Of a stretch of DNA of 64,000 bases, positions 53,067 through 62,587 are shown one piece after another. The position numbers and the translations under genes are program-made. Origin of the DNA: Megasphaera sp. UBA5897 (GTDB lineage Bacteria; Bacillota; Negativicutes; Veillonellales; Megasphaeraceae); contig DJEN01000093.1 of NCBI GenBank assembly GCA_002431345.1, positions 1-64,000 on the forward strand, read 5' to 3'. Every line of letters begins with the position of its first letter. The first letter of the stretch is position 1. A model generated the notes under the pieces. It was not told the DNA's origin, did not search any database, and worked only from the letters and a program-made list of their open reading frames with translations.

Positions 53067-54518
53067 TTATTTGGTTAATTTAGGCAACGTTCCTGCAATA
53101 ATGCGGACGATAAGTGCTACGGTATCGAGTTCTACCGCTTCATCTGCACTGTGAATATCGTTGTTGTTCGGACCAATAGACACGATGTCGAGGTTTGGAT
53201 TCATGGAATAGAAGTACCCTGTTTCCAAGCCGCCGTGCATTGCTTCGATACGCGCCGCTTTCCCTGCTTCCTCTTTATACACTTCTGCAACAAGCGGTAC
53301 CAGTGTGCTGTGCGGATTTTCCGTCCAAGCCGGTTCCGGTGAAGCAATGTCTATTGTGAAACCTGTCAGTTCGGCATATACAGGCAGTGTTTCTGCCAAT
53401 TCACGAAGGCGGGCGTCGGAAGAAGACCGCGGGAAATACTGGAATACAACCTGTGTGTCTGTCGTTTCAATCGTGCCGATATTGGCAGACAAATCCGGCA
53501 GCTTAGGCAGCGTCTGGTTCATGGCAAAGACGCCGCAGTGAAGAATAGACAAGAGCTGTACCAATGCCTGCGTATCTGCCGGTGAAAATACGCGTGCCGG
53601 CATAGCCGTTTTTTCTACAACAAAATCAGCTGTTTTTTCTACTTCACCATAAATGAAGGCAAATTCTTTTTTAGTCTGAGCCAAAACCTGCTGTACCGTA
53701 TCCATATCGCCATCATTCAGCGTAATAACAGCCGTGGCTGCCGCTGGAATGGCGTTGGCTGCATTGCCGCCGTTCATAGATGCCAACGTATACGCAACAC
53801 CGGCCCGGCGGAGACGCAGCAGGAAATATGCCAATGCCTGAATAGCGTTGCTCTTTCCACAATTAATGGTTTCGCCGGAGTGGCCGCCTGCAAAATGCTT
53901 CGTCATGACCATAAGTGCCGTATTACCTGCCGGTTTTTGCCAAGAAATCGTTTTGCTGAAGTGTGTATGAACACTGCCGGCAGAAGCGACGCAAAGCACA
54001 TCAATGGATTCTGAATCGCAGTTGATAATATACTTGGCATCCTGAACATACTTGGGATCCAAATGCGTAGCACCGGTCATGCCCGTTTCTTCATCTACCG
54101 TAAAAATAAGGCGCAGCGGACCATGTGCCGTATCCTGCTGAATCAGATACAGTGCAATGGCAATGGCAATGCCGTCGTCAGCACCCAGACTTGTGCCGTC
54201 TGCATGAAGAATGTTGCCTTCACGCACGAGTTTAATTTCACTGGTCAGCGGGTCATAGTCTACACCGGGCTTGGCAACACACACCATATCCATATGTCCC
54301 TGAATAATTGTCAGCGGGTAAGCTTCACAGCCTGTTGTTGCCGGTACGTCGGCAATGACATTGTATACTTCGTCCTGTACGACATGCTGAATACCCAATT
54401 CGTGAAGACGGCTGACAATATAATCACTTACTTGTTTTTCATGATGTGACGGCCGCGGGCATTTGGCCAATCCTGCAAATTCCTGCAGTACGCCGTCAAT
54501 GATTTCTTTATCTTTCAT
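53067..54518 (-). CDS. pepD: Aminoacyl-histidine dipeptidase (beta-Ala-His type)
   Basis: M20C zinc dipeptidase releasing histidine from Xaa-His dipeptides. The 483-aa protein has HMDMVCV (about residue 80), SLGADDGIA, the catalytic VDEETGMTGA, and NIGTIETT. Length and motif order match PepD. Start after AAGGAGG. A short stretch 80 nt upstream repeats its C-terminal coding sequence (see 54597-54692). Confidence 0.93.
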   Translation of the reverse strand: MKDKEIIDGVLQEFAGLAKCPRPSHHEKQVSDYIVSRLHELGIQHVVQDEVYNVIADVPATTGCEAYPLTIIQGHMDMVCVAKPGVDYDPLTSEIKLVREGNILHADGTSLGADDGIAIAIALYLIQQDTAHGPLRLIFTVDEETGMTGATHLDPKYVQDAKYIINCDSESIDVLCVASAGSVHTHFSKTISWQKPAGNTALMVMTKHFAGGHSGETINCGKSNAIQALAYFLLRLRRAGVAYTLASMNGGNAANAIPAAATAVITLNDGDMDTVQQVLAQTKKEFAFIYGEVEKTADFVVEKTAMPARVFSPADTQALVQLLSILHCGVFAMNQTLPKLPDLSANIGTIETTDTQVVFQYFPRSSSDARLRELAETLPVYAELTGFTIDIASPEPAWTENPHSTLVPLVAEVYKEEAGKAARIEAMHGGLETGYFYSMNPNLDIVSIGPNNNDIHSADEAVELDTVALIVRIIAGTLPKLTK

Positions 54519-54596
54519 AATTTGTATTCCTCCTTAAAAGCTGGCTTTATAGTCCGAATGTATTATATCATATATCTCTATACTATATATCTTCAA

Positions 54597-54692
54597 CTAT
54601 CTTAATTTGGGCAGCGTACCAAATATATAATCAAATTTTTCACCATCATCAAGCGAAATAACGTCGTACCTTTGAAGCTGTCTGATACCTTT
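54597..54692 (-). pseudogene. Possible relic of a pepD-like 3' end
   Basis: A minus-strand reading frame ends GTLPKLR and a stop, resembling pepD's own GTLPKLTK ending; 15 of 18 nt match over the shared stretch. The upstream 25 residues match poorly. It may be the remnant of a duplicated or deleted copy. Confidence 0.35.
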
Positions 54693-54714
54693 CTATCAGG
54701 CATCTCTTTTTTTT
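54679..54714 (+). terminator. Plus-strand terminator-like hairpin with no obvious gene
   Basis: TG-CTGATA / TATCAG-CA hairpin followed by TCTCTTTTTTTT. No plus-strand gene precedes it. Confidence 0.5.
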
Positions 54715-54885
54715 GATGGAATTTTTTTATCTTTTATTGCAAAAATCATCTTTCTATATACTTTAGAGAATGTTATAATTAATTTTATGTATGGTTATTT
54801 ATTCGATAAGACCATCTGTAGTTCTTGCATTGCTGCGCATATCCATCTGTTATTTTCCCATTTTTTACGTATTTCATACGCTGCG

Positions 54886-54915
54886 TTGATGGAAATATTA
54901 CAGAACCCGTATAGT
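54886..54915 (+). promoter_or_regulatory. Promoter of the glycerophosphodiesterase gene
   Basis: TTGATG (54886-54891), 18-nt spacer, TATAGT (54910-54915). Confidence 0.55.
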
Positions 54916-54994
54916 ATGCAGTAGGTATTACTATCTATAGTTTTTTTTGCGTATTTTGTGTTGTATTGATGAATACAGGAGGATTTTACTTACT

Positions 54995-55720
54995 ATGAAA
55001 AACTTTGCTCATCGCGGCTTTAGCGGCAAGTATCCGGAAAACACGATGCTTGCCTTTCAAAAAGCTTTGGAAATCGGTGCAGACGGCATCGAAATGGACG
55101 TGCAGCTTACCAAAGACCAGCAGCTCGTCGTCATCCATGACGAACGCGTAGACCGCACGACCAATGGTACGGGAAACGTGCGTGATTTTACGCTGGAAGA
55201 ACTGCGCAAGTTGGATGCCTCATATATCTACACTGGTAAAATGGGCTTTAACGGTATTCCTACATTTGAAGAATACTGCAGCTGGGTCAAAGACACACCG
55301 CTTGTTACCAATATTGAATTGAAAACAGGCGTCTACCCCTATCCCGGCATTGAAGAAAAAGTCTGGGCTGTTTTGCAGCAATACCATTTGGAAGACAAAG
55401 TCATTATTTCCAGCTTTAATCATGAAAGTATTTTGCGCATGAAAGCGTTGGCTCCGAACCTCAAATACGGTCTTTTGACAGAAACTTGGCTTATCAATCC
55501 CGGTGCGTATACCAAACAGGTCGGCGTTGCCTGCTATCACCCGTATTACGGCAGCTTGACGGATGAAGTCATTGCCGAAATTCAAAAAGAATGTATTGAA
55601 ATCAATACATTTACAGTCAACGATGAAGCCAGTGTCAAACGCCTGCGCGACAAGGGCGTAGACATCGTAATTGGCAACTTCCCGGATATGGTCAAACGCG
55701 TACTTAAAGGAGAACAATGA
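54995..55720 (+). CDS. Glycerophosphodiester phosphodiesterase
   Basis: Hydrolyses glycerophosphodiesters to glycerol-3-phosphate and an alcohol. The 241-aa TIM-barrel protein has the catalytic AHRGFSGKYPENT at the N-terminus, EMDVQLTKD, and VIHDERVDRTTNG. It has no signal peptide, so it acts in the cytoplasm. The start at 54995 follows AGGAGG at a long 12 nt. It is translationally coupled to the AGCS symporter by an overlapping stop/start. Confidence 0.92.
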   Translation: MKNFAHRGFSGKYPENTMLAFQKALEIGADGIEMDVQLTKDQQLVVIHDERVDRTTNGTGNVRDFTLEELRKLDASYIYTGKMGFNGIPTFEEYCSWVKDTPLVTNIELKTGVYPYPGIEEKVWAVLQQYHLEDKVIISSFNHESILRMKALAPNLKYGLLTETWLINPGAYTKQVGVACYHPYYGSLTDEVIAEIQKECIEINTFTVNDEASVKRLRDKGVDIVIGNFPDMVKRVLKGEQ

Positions 55721-57075
55721 TGGACGGTTTAGAAGCGCTTGTAAAGTTGATTAACTCCTACTTGTGGGGAAAATGGCTTGTTTATGTTTTACTTTGTTTA
55801 GGTATTTTATATACGATTACCAATGGATTTATTCAAATCCGGCATTTTAGCTTCATTATCCGCCGCACGCTCATTGATTCGTTTAAGACACGGCATGAAG
55901 ATAAAGGCAGCGGCTCCATTTCTACATTCAAAGCTATGATGGTTACACTGGCCGGCAATGTCGGCGGCGGCAACGTTGTCGGTGTCGCCACGGCGATTGT
56001 GTCCGGCGGCATGGGAGCTGTTTTCTGGATGTGGGTTGCCGCCTTCTTCGGCATGGCTCTCAAATACGGTGAAATCGTATTGTCACAGATGTACCGCGGC
56101 AGAGACAAAGAAGGTAATCTTCTCAGCGGCCCTATGTATTATATCCGTGACGGGCTTAAATGTCCTTGGCTGGGCGTCGTTATCGCCGTCCTCATGTGCA
56201 TCAAGATGATGGGGGCCAACTTGGTACAGTCCAATACGATTTCCGGTATTTTAAATGCCAACTATGGCGTGCCCACCTATATGACAGGCATTGTACTGAT
56301 TATTCTGCTCATGTGCATTACTTTAGGCGGCTTAAAACGCTTGGCAAATCTGGCTATGAACTTGGTTCCGTCCATGTCCATTTTTTATATCGTCATCGGT
56401 ATCTTAGTTATTCTGTTAAACATTCAGGCCGTACCACATATTATTGCCGAAATCTTCACGCAGGCATGGTCCTTTGATTCGGTTGCCGGCGGTACAGGCG
56501 GCTATGTAATCGCCCAAGCAATGCAGTATGGGATTGCCCGCGGCATGTATTCCAATGAAGCCGGCGAAGGCACGGCTCCTTTTGCTCACGGCTGTTCTAT
56601 TGTGCCGCATCCTGTCGATGAAGGCATTACCGGCGTCACGGAAGTTTTCGTTGATACGATTGTCATTTGTACGATTACGGCATTGGTTGTCGGCGTTACA
56701 GGTATTTACCAGACCAATCATTCTGCAACCGTTATGGCTTTGGAATCCTTTGGTACTGTCTGGGCGCCTTTAAAACATGCCGGTACGTTTGCCCTGCTCA
56801 TCTTCTGCTTTACAACTTTGATGGGGCAATGGTGGAATGCTTCCAAAAGCTTTACCTATGCCTTTGGCGAAAAGGTTACGAACGTGATTAAATACATCTT
56901 CCCGCTTCTTTGCATCTTAGGTTCTCTCGGCAAAATCAACTTAGTCTGGGGTATTCAGGACATGGCAATGGGCCTGGTCGTTATTCCGAACATGATTGCA
57001 CTGCTCATTCTGTTCCCAAAAGTACGGGCAAAGACAAAAGAATATTTCAGCAATCCCAAGTATTATAAAAAATAA
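55717..57075 (+). CDS. Sodium:alanine/glycine symporter (AGCS family)
   Basis: Sodium-driven amino acid importer, 452 aa. It has multiple membrane segments and the AGCS signatures GNVGGGNVVGVATAI (about residue 81) and ARGMYSNEAGEGTAP (about residue 270). The first of two ATGs overlaps the diesterase stop. A terminator follows. Confidence 0.94.
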   Translation: MMDGLEALVKLINSYLWGKWLVYVLLCLGILYTITNGFIQIRHFSFIIRRTLIDSFKTRHEDKGSGSISTFKAMMVTLAGNVGGGNVVGVATAIVSGGMGAVFWMWVAAFFGMALKYGEIVLSQMYRGRDKEGNLLSGPMYYIRDGLKCPWLGVVIAVLMCIKMMGANLVQSNTISGILNANYGVPTYMTGIVLIILLMCITLGGLKRLANLAMNLVPSMSIFYIVIGILVILLNIQAVPHIIAEIFTQAWSFDSVAGGTGGYVIAQAMQYGIARGMYSNEAGEGTAPFAHGCSIVPHPVDEGITGVTEVFVDTIVICTITALVVGVTGIYQTNHSATVMALESFGTVWAPLKHAGTFALLIFCFTTLMGQWWNASKSFTYAFGEKVTNVIKYIFPLLCILGSLGKINLVWGIQDMAMGLVVIPNMIALLILFPKVRAKTKEYFSNPKYYKK

Positions 57076-57087
57076 GCAAATAAAAAA

Positions 57088-57129
57088 CGGGGCTATGACA
57101 AATGAGGTTTCATTTTGTCACAGCCCTTT
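57088..57129 (+). terminator. Terminator after the AGCS symporter
   Basis: GGGGCTATGACAAA / TTTGTCA-AGCCC-type hairpin followed by TTTT. Confidence 0.8.
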
Positions 57130-57241
57130 TATGATGCTGTTTTCATTGTATACGCTGCTGCACGGCAGTTTATTGGCTCCGAGCTTCAAACAAAAAACTA
57201 AAAACGTTTAAAGGAAGCCTTATATTGCAGCCTTTTCTTTA

Positions 57242-57829
57242 CTACCAACGCTGCCGCCACTGCCGGAACCATTCCGCCATACCGTCAGATATCCAAAGTA
57301 TATTCGTTGCCGCCTGCTTCGCCGTCCGGCTCTGACGAATGATGGCGGTACTGAGCGCGCCTAAGATAAACCCGCCTATGACATCACTGAAGTAATGCAG
57401 GCGGCAGATAATGCGGGATGAACCTAAGACGACGCTCCAAATCAAAAACGGAATACCCCAGCCGTTTTTGCGGCTCAAGAGCATGAATGAAGCCGCCATG
57501 GCATTCATGGAATGGTTGCTGGGAAACGACGCATTGTCTTTATGCGGAATGAGGGGCAGGCAGTCAGGATGCCGGACAAACGGACGCCGGCGATGCCAAA
57601 TATGCCCAATAATCCAAGATATTCCCGAGCCTGCCGCAACGGAAAACAAGCAGTAAAGCAGTGTCCGGCGCCGGTACAGCCGTTCCTGCACAGCCCCGGG
57701 GCGAAGCCATTCTATTATGCCGTAAAGCAAAAATAACATATAGCCAAAGCGGGCAATCCATGTAAATATATACTGTATTCGTTTTTGATGCGTACTATAC
57801 GCTTGGATGACTGCTAAAATATATTTCAT
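57242..57829 (-). CDS. PAP2-family phosphatase (undecaprenyl-diphosphatase-like)
   Basis: Membrane phosphatase of 195 aa, probably dephosphorylating undecaprenyl diphosphate in cell-wall lipid recycling. Acid-phosphatase motifs are HRRRPF (about residue 79), PSNHS (about 103) and RLHYFSD (about 143). Several membrane segments surround them. Similar to BcrC; other lipid phosphates are possible. Start after GAGGTG. Confidence 0.88.
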   Translation of the reverse strand: MKYILAVIQAYSTHQKRIQYIFTWIARFGYMLFLLYGIIEWLRPGAVQERLYRRRTLLYCLFSVAAGSGISWIIGHIWHRRRPFVRHPDCLPLIPHKDNASFPSNHSMNAMAASFMLLSRKNGWGIPFLIWSVVLGSSRIICRLHYFSDVIGGFILGALSTAIIRQSRTAKQAATNILWISDGMAEWFRQWRQRW

Positions 57830-58024
57830 GGATTCACCTCATGTTGCACGACGCTGTTTATGTTATATTGGCAGTATAACAAACTTTTCTCTGCCTGCCT
57901 AGAGAATATCTTTCATTGTATCGGCATTCATACACCTTTTGCTGCATATCCTGTTTGCAAATCAAAGCCATTTTGATTACACTATACATGTTAAGCAAAT
58001 CCATATCAGAAAGGGATTTTTTCT

Positions 58025-59341
58025 ATGTTAGAAGCTGGCATTCTCGGTATATTTTCAGGTTTTCTCATACTTAGTCTCGTATGCGGCATTTCGTTAGTCT
58101 GGGCACTGCTCGCCGGATTTATTCTATTTTTTTCTTATGGGATATACCGTGGTCATCCCTTTCATGAAATGCTTCATCTTTCCCTAGAAGGGATTCATAC
58201 GACCAAAAATGTGTTAATCACCTTAGCCCTTGTCGGTATACTGACCGCGTCGTGGCGGATATGCGGCACCATTCCCTACATCGTATATTATGCCGCCCAA
58301 TGGTGTCATCCCACCGTAATTCTAACCGCTTCGTTTTTGCTGTGCGGTTTGATTTCCATGCTGATGGGGACCTCTTTCGGGACAGCTGCTACGATGGGCG
58401 TCATTTGCATGACCATGACAAACAGCATGCATATCCCGGCTGTATATGCCGGCGGTGCCATTCTCGCAGGTGTGTATGTCGGCGATCGCTGTTCCCCTAT
58501 GTCAACCAGCGCACTGCTGGTCGCGACCATTACCCAAACAGATATTTTTAAAAATGTCGTCCTCATGATGAAAACAGCAGCCGTTCCCTTACTCGCGTCG
58601 CTGATTATCTATACGGCGTTGGGCATGTCACTGCCGGCAACAGAAATTACGTCTCATACAGCAGCCATTTTTCCTTGCTATTTCACTCTGCATTGGATAA
58701 CGGCTGTCCCAGCTGTCTTAGTCATTCTCTTATCGTGCTGCCGTATTCACGTAAAATACATTATGCTCACCAGTATTTTGGCCGCCGGCCTCATTGCCTA
58801 TACGTGCCAGCATATGAGCGTAATGGCTATTGGCTACGCATTTTTCTTCGGCTTTCATCCGAACAGCCCCCAACTGGCTCAGTTGCTGGATGGCGGCGGC
58901 ATCCTGTCCATGGTGCGTGTATTGGCTATTATTTTTATTTCTTCCAGTTATGCCGGTATTTTCTCAGGTACTGGTTTTCTGCGGAATATTCAGTCATACA
59001 TTCAGCATATAAGCGAAAAAATATCTCCTTTTGGCGCCATTTTGCTGACTTCCCTAGTAACGGGCATGATTTCCTGCAATCAAACGCTCGCAATTATGCT
59101 TACGCATCAGCTGTGCCAACCGCTGGAACCGGATTCGCAGCGCATGGCAATTCATTTGGAAAATACAGCCGTCGTCACGACACCGCTGATTCCCTGGGCT
59201 ATTGCCTGCTCTGTAGTCCTGGCAGTCATCAACGCACCCGTTTCTTCTATCCTTACCGCCTGCTATTTATACGGCATTCCTTTATGGGATTTTATTCAAA
59301 ACTATCACCGTCGGGCTACAAGTGTCGGCAAAACCACATGA
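58025..59341 (+). CDS. Na+/H+ antiporter, NhaC/MleN family
   Basis: Membrane protein of 438 aa with about 11 membrane segments. Family landmarks include GTSFGTAATMGVICM (about residue 118), GVYVGDRCSPMSTSALL, and SCNQTLAIMLTHQL. Members exchange sodium for protons, or malate for lactate in MleN; the sequence does not decide. The 3' end overlaps the convergent SDR gene by 26 nt. Confidence 0.9.
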   Translation: MLEAGILGIFSGFLILSLVCGISLVWALLAGFILFFSYGIYRGHPFHEMLHLSLEGIHTTKNVLITLALVGILTASWRICGTIPYIVYYAAQWCHPTVILTASFLLCGLISMLMGTSFGTAATMGVICMTMTNSMHIPAVYAGGAILAGVYVGDRCSPMSTSALLVATITQTDIFKNVVLMMKTAAVPLLASLIIYTALGMSLPATEITSHTAAIFPCYFTLHWITAVPAVLVILLSCCRIHVKYIMLTSILAAGLIAYTCQHMSVMAIGYAFFFGFHPNSPQLAQLLDGGGILSMVRVLAIIFISSSYAGIFSGTGFLRNIQSYIQHISEKISPFGAILLTSLVTGMISCNQTLAIMLTHQLCQPLEPDSQRMAIHLENTAVVTTPLIPWAIACSVVLAVINAPVSSILTACYLYGIPLWDFIQNYHRRATSVGKTT

Positions 59342-60074
59342 TAATTTTTGCAGGAATACAGGCCGCGGCAAGGCGTCCCCACACAGCTATCCATCCCGGA
59401 GTAGAAACCATGCAGCCTTTTTGTATGTCATGCCAGGCACGCTTCGCCGTTTTCTGTGCTGTATCAGCAAAAGGATACCGGCAAAAATGAGGTCCCCCAT
59501 GGGTCTGTGAAGCAAGAGAAATAAATTCTGTATCTTTTACCCAATATGGGCAAACAGCCGTCACAGCGATTCCCCTGGGTTTTAATTCTGCCGCCAATGC
59601 CAGGCTGTACCGATACAAAAAAGCCTTTGTCGCAGCATATACATTCAAATACGGAATAGGCTGAAAGGCCGCCACAGAACAAATTTCGGCGATGTGGCTG
59701 CCTTTTTTCATGTAAGGAAGACACAAACTCGTCAGGACAGCAGCTCCTTCGCAGTTCACACGTATCATTTGCTGTACATCTTTTATAGGTATCTCTGCGG
59801 CCGCGCCAATGCGCCCCAAACCGGCAGCATATATAAAATAGGCAACTTCAGGCGTTTCCTGCTGCAATGCTTTTTTAATAGACTGTATCGTATCTTCCCG
59901 GCAAATATCACCGGCAAACACGCGCACTTTAGTCCGCACCTGCTGCTGCAGTGCCAAGAGCCGTTCTTTGCGTCTGGCCGTGACCCAGATTTCATCCACA
60001 CCGACTGTATCCAACAAGAAGACAAACTCTCTGCCCAAACCACTCGATGCACCTGCCGCTACAGCAATCTTCAT
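59316..60074 (-). CDS. SDR-family oxidoreductase
   Basis: NAD(P)-dependent short-chain dehydrogenase of 252 aa. It has the cofactor motif AGASSGLG (residues 8-15) and the catalytic YAATK (about residue 147). Substrate unknown. The C-terminus ends in a hydrophobic stretch (WGRLAAACIPAKIIMWF), hinting at membrane association. The start at 60074 follows GAGGGATG; an in-frame start 40 codons upstream would lie in the phosphoesterase gene. Confidence 0.9.
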   Translation of the reverse strand: MKIAVAAGASSGLGREFVFLLDTVGVDEIWVTARRKERLLALQQQVRTKVRVFAGDICREDTIQSIKKALQQETPEVAYFIYAAGLGRIGAAAEIPIKDVQQMIRVNCEGAAVLTSLCLPYMKKGSHIAEICSVAAFQPIPYLNVYAATKAFLYRYSLALAAELKPRGIAVTAVCPYWVKDTEFISLASQTHGGPHFCRYPFADTAQKTAKRAWHDIQKGCMVSTPGWIAVWGRLAAACIPAKIIMWFCRHL

Positions 60075-60084
60075 CACGCATCCC

Positions 60085-61404
60085 TCACTTTTTAACAGAC
60101 TGACCTGCTTTTTTTGTCTTTTTTGCATGTTGAAGCTGTTGTTCTGCCTGCTGCTTAGACGGTGCCGTGTCTGTCGCAATCGTTGTCGTATCAATCATCG
60201 TGCCGTCGTTTTTAAAGGCTGTCACACGAAACGCCTTCGGTTCCACCTGCAGCGTCAAATACATCGGCATATCCATCGGATTATAATATACTACATCTGT
60301 TGGCTTGCGCCGCGATGCATCCCAGCTTTCCGTGCCGGACCTGCCTGTTGCAACATATACCGTTCCGGCTGCTTCCTGCTTATCTGCTTTGATAGGGACT
60401 GTCCGTTCGTAGCAATGTTCATGCGCTGTAAACACAAGCGGTACTTCATATTTATCAAAAATAGGCATAAAATACATGCCGTTGATATCCATTTTTCCGT
60501 TATACGGACTGTTCCACGGCGGACGGTGCATCATGACAATCAGCCGTTTGCCTGCCTTTTTGGCCGCTGCCAAATCTGTATCCAGCCAAGCAGCTTCATT
60601 CGTAAGCATATCCGGATCTTGCGCATGGAGTTCTTCATAGTCCGTATTCAGTGATACATAATGAACATCACCGTAATCAAAGGAATAAGCCAATCGGCTC
60701 TGCCCCTGCGGACTTCCGTACGGCACGGCAAACAGTGCTTTATACGTGTAAGGGTAGGCAAATTTCCATTCCATGCTGTACGCTTCATGATTGCCCAAGA
60801 CAGGGGCAAAAGGCAAATGACTCGTCAGTATGTCGGCATTATATTGCCAATCGCGCCATTGGAACCACGCCTGCCCGTTGTCCGTCAAATCGCCCATATT
60901 CACAAAAAACGCCGCATCTGTATTTCGATTCCAGGCAATTTGCGCTGTTTGTCCCCATACGCTGTAATCTACAGACTGGGAATCACCAAAAATCAATACT
61001 TTATACTGGTTTAATTCTTCTTTCGTCGTCGTAAAAGAAAACCAGCCTGTTTCTCCCTCATCATTACAGATACGGTATTCATAGGCCGTATCTGGCTGCA
61101 AGTGCTGCATATACGCACCATATGTATACGGCGGAATATTGTTGTAGTCGTAAACAGGCGGCCGTTTGGGTTCTGTTACATAGGCTTTGTGAATGTCGTT
61201 TGTACCCTTTTGCCGATATTCTACATAGTAATTATAGTGCGGCACGCTGCTTTGCCAGGACACAGTTTTGCTCACTGCGCTGTCTTTAGAAATAATTTGA
61301 GTTAAATTATCTACTGCAAGCGGCTGCGCAGCCGCCGTATTCATGCCAACGATACTGATGGCAGCATACAAACCCATACGCAGTAAAAACGGAGTATTAA
61401 ACAT
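60085..61404 (-). CDS. Exported purple-acid-phosphatase-like metallophosphoesterase
   Basis: Secreted or periplasmic phosphoesterase of about 439 aa. An N-terminal signal peptide (hydrophobic about residues 8-26, ending AAA) precedes a fibronectin-like domain and a calcineurin-like domain with FGDSQS, NMGDLTDNG, LGNHEAY, MMHRPPW, and TAHEHCYERT. The Lys-rich tail (KKTKKAGQSVKK) is odd. The ribosome binding site is weak; ATG 61404 or TTG 61410 are both possible. Upstream of the SDR gene by 10 nt. Confidence 0.87.
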   Translation of the reverse strand: MFNTPFLLRMGLYAAISIVGMNTAAAQPLAVDNLTQIISKDSAVSKTVSWQSSVPHYNYYVEYRQKGTNDIHKAYVTEPKRPPVYDYNNIPPYTYGAYMQHLQPDTAYEYRICNDEGETGWFSFTTTKEELNQYKVLIFGDSQSVDYSVWGQTAQIAWNRNTDAAFFVNMGDLTDNGQAWFQWRDWQYNADILTSHLPFAPVLGNHEAYSMEWKFAYPYTYKALFAVPYGSPQGQSRLAYSFDYGDVHYVSLNTDYEELHAQDPDMLTNEAAWLDTDLAAAKKAGKRLIVMMHRPPWNSPYNGKMDINGMYFMPIFDKYEVPLVFTAHEHCYERTVPIKADKQEAAGTVYVATGRSGTESWDASRRKPTDVVYYNPMDMPMYLTLQVEPKAFRVTAFKNDGTMIDTTTIATDTAPSKQQAEQQLQHAKKTKKAGQSVKK

Positions 61405-61546
61405 ATACAATCATCTTTTCTTTTTCTTAATTTCTGCGTTTCTTATTGTAACGCAGAAATCAAAATTTACAAGATACGCACCTCTTTTTCTCCGCCTGCA
61501 TCATATGCTCATTTTGTATTCACGTATACAGTCCAGGCAGCCACCA

Positions 61547-61921
61547 CTAACGATAATCACACTTTTGGCACTGCGTCATGACCGTCCCTTCGTTTTCTTT
61601 ATAAAAAATACCGGCCCATTGGCAAATGCGCTGCAAAATAGGTACAACAGAACGCCCCTTTTCCGTCAGCGTATATTCGACCCGCGGCGGTATTTCATTA
61701 TATGCGCGGCGTACAATCAAATTATCGACTATCAGCTGTTTCAATGTATTTGCCAATACCGCATCAGTAATATTCTGCATTTCATGCCGGATTTCGCTAT
61801 ACCGCAGCGTCGTTTTCGCTGCCAGTACGCAGATAATCCGTGATTTCCATTTGCCGCCAAACACTTCCAAACCATATTCCAAAGGGCAGCGAATATCTGC
61901 TTCCAACTTTTTTTGATACAT
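61547..61921 (-). CDS. HxlR-family transcriptional regulator
   Basis: Winged-helix regulator of 124 aa with CPLEYGLEVFGGKWKSRII (about residue 12) and VEYTLTEKGRSVVPIL (about 81). HxlR proteins often sense redox or aldehydes through Cys; here Cys12 is in the usual N-terminal position, and CQKC follows near the C-terminus. It is divergent from the flavin-binding protein gene, with direct repeats between them. Confidence 0.92.
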   Translation of the reverse strand: MYQKKLEADIRCPLEYGLEVFGGKWKSRIICVLAAKTTLRYSEIRHEMQNITDAVLANTLKQLIVDNLIVRRAYNEIPPRVEYTLTEKGRSVVPILQRICQWAGIFYKENEGTVMTQCQKCDYR

Positions 61922-61974
61922 GCTCTTCTCCTCCTTTGCCTTTTCTTCATTGTACCGTATAGTTCGCAGTATGC

Positions 61975-62001
61975 AAGTTACTATGAAATTAATAAGTTAC
62001 T
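61975..62001. promoter_or_regulatory. Direct repeats, probable HxlR operator
   Basis: AAGTTACT at 61975-61982 and 61994-62001, 19 nt apart, between the divergent hxlR and flavin-protein genes. Confidence 0.55.
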
Positions 62002-62099
62002 GATAAATTTATCAATATCTTATATTTTTCCCATATCTTCCGTATACTATAGCTATAGCCAACCAAGACCTACAGTCACATACAAAGGAGGAATTCCAT

Positions 62100-62489
62100 A
62101 TGATGGATGAAAAAGTTATCAACGTATTAAAAGAACAAATCTGGTATTTAGGAACGTATGCCGATGAACCCAACGCAGTTCCTGTCGCTTTCAAAGACGT
62201 AACACCGGACGGCAAGCTGATCGTCGGCGATGTCTTCTTGGATACGACATTGAAAAACATTCGGGCCAATGGAAAAATTGCCGTTTCTGCCTGCAATGCC
62301 CAGACTTTTGAAGGCTACCAAATCAAAGGTACTGCCACGTATATTACAACCGGTCCGATAGTAGACAATTTCAAAAAAATTGTCGAAGACATGTTTAAAG
62401 GAGCCTGCACCGCTAAAGGCGCTCTTGTCATTACTCCGGAAAAAGTTATCGTGACGACGCCTGGCCCGGATAATAAAAAAGTCCTGTAA
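62100..62489 (+). CDS. Pyridoxamine 5'-phosphate oxidase-like FMN-binding protein
   Basis: Small split-barrel flavoprotein of 129 aa. It has WYLGTYADEPNAVPV (about residue 14) and NGKIAVSACN (about 57). Probably an oxidoreductase or flavin reductase-like protein controlled by the divergent HxlR regulator. TATACT (62043-62048) is a likely -10. Start after AAAGGAGG with tandem ATGs. Confidence 0.85.
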   Translation: MMDEKVINVLKEQIWYLGTYADEPNAVPVAFKDVTPDGKLIVGDVFLDTTLKNIRANGKIAVSACNAQTFEGYQIKGTATYITTGPIVDNFKKIVEDMFKGACTAKGALVITPEKVIVTTPGPDNKKVL

Positions 62490-62525
62490 TACAGTATTCA
62501 CCGATTCACTCTTTCATAAAAAATA

Positions 62526-62571
62526 AAAAACAACAAACCAGCAGCCATACAGCTGCTGGTTTGTTGTTTTT
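62526..62571. terminator. Bidirectional terminator between convergent genes
   Basis: Nearly perfect stem AACAACAAACCAGCAG / CTGCTGGTTTGTTGTT with T-runs both ways, between the flavoprotein and CoA-transferase genes. Confidence 0.92.
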
Positions 62572-62587
62572 ATGGAACATGCGTATA

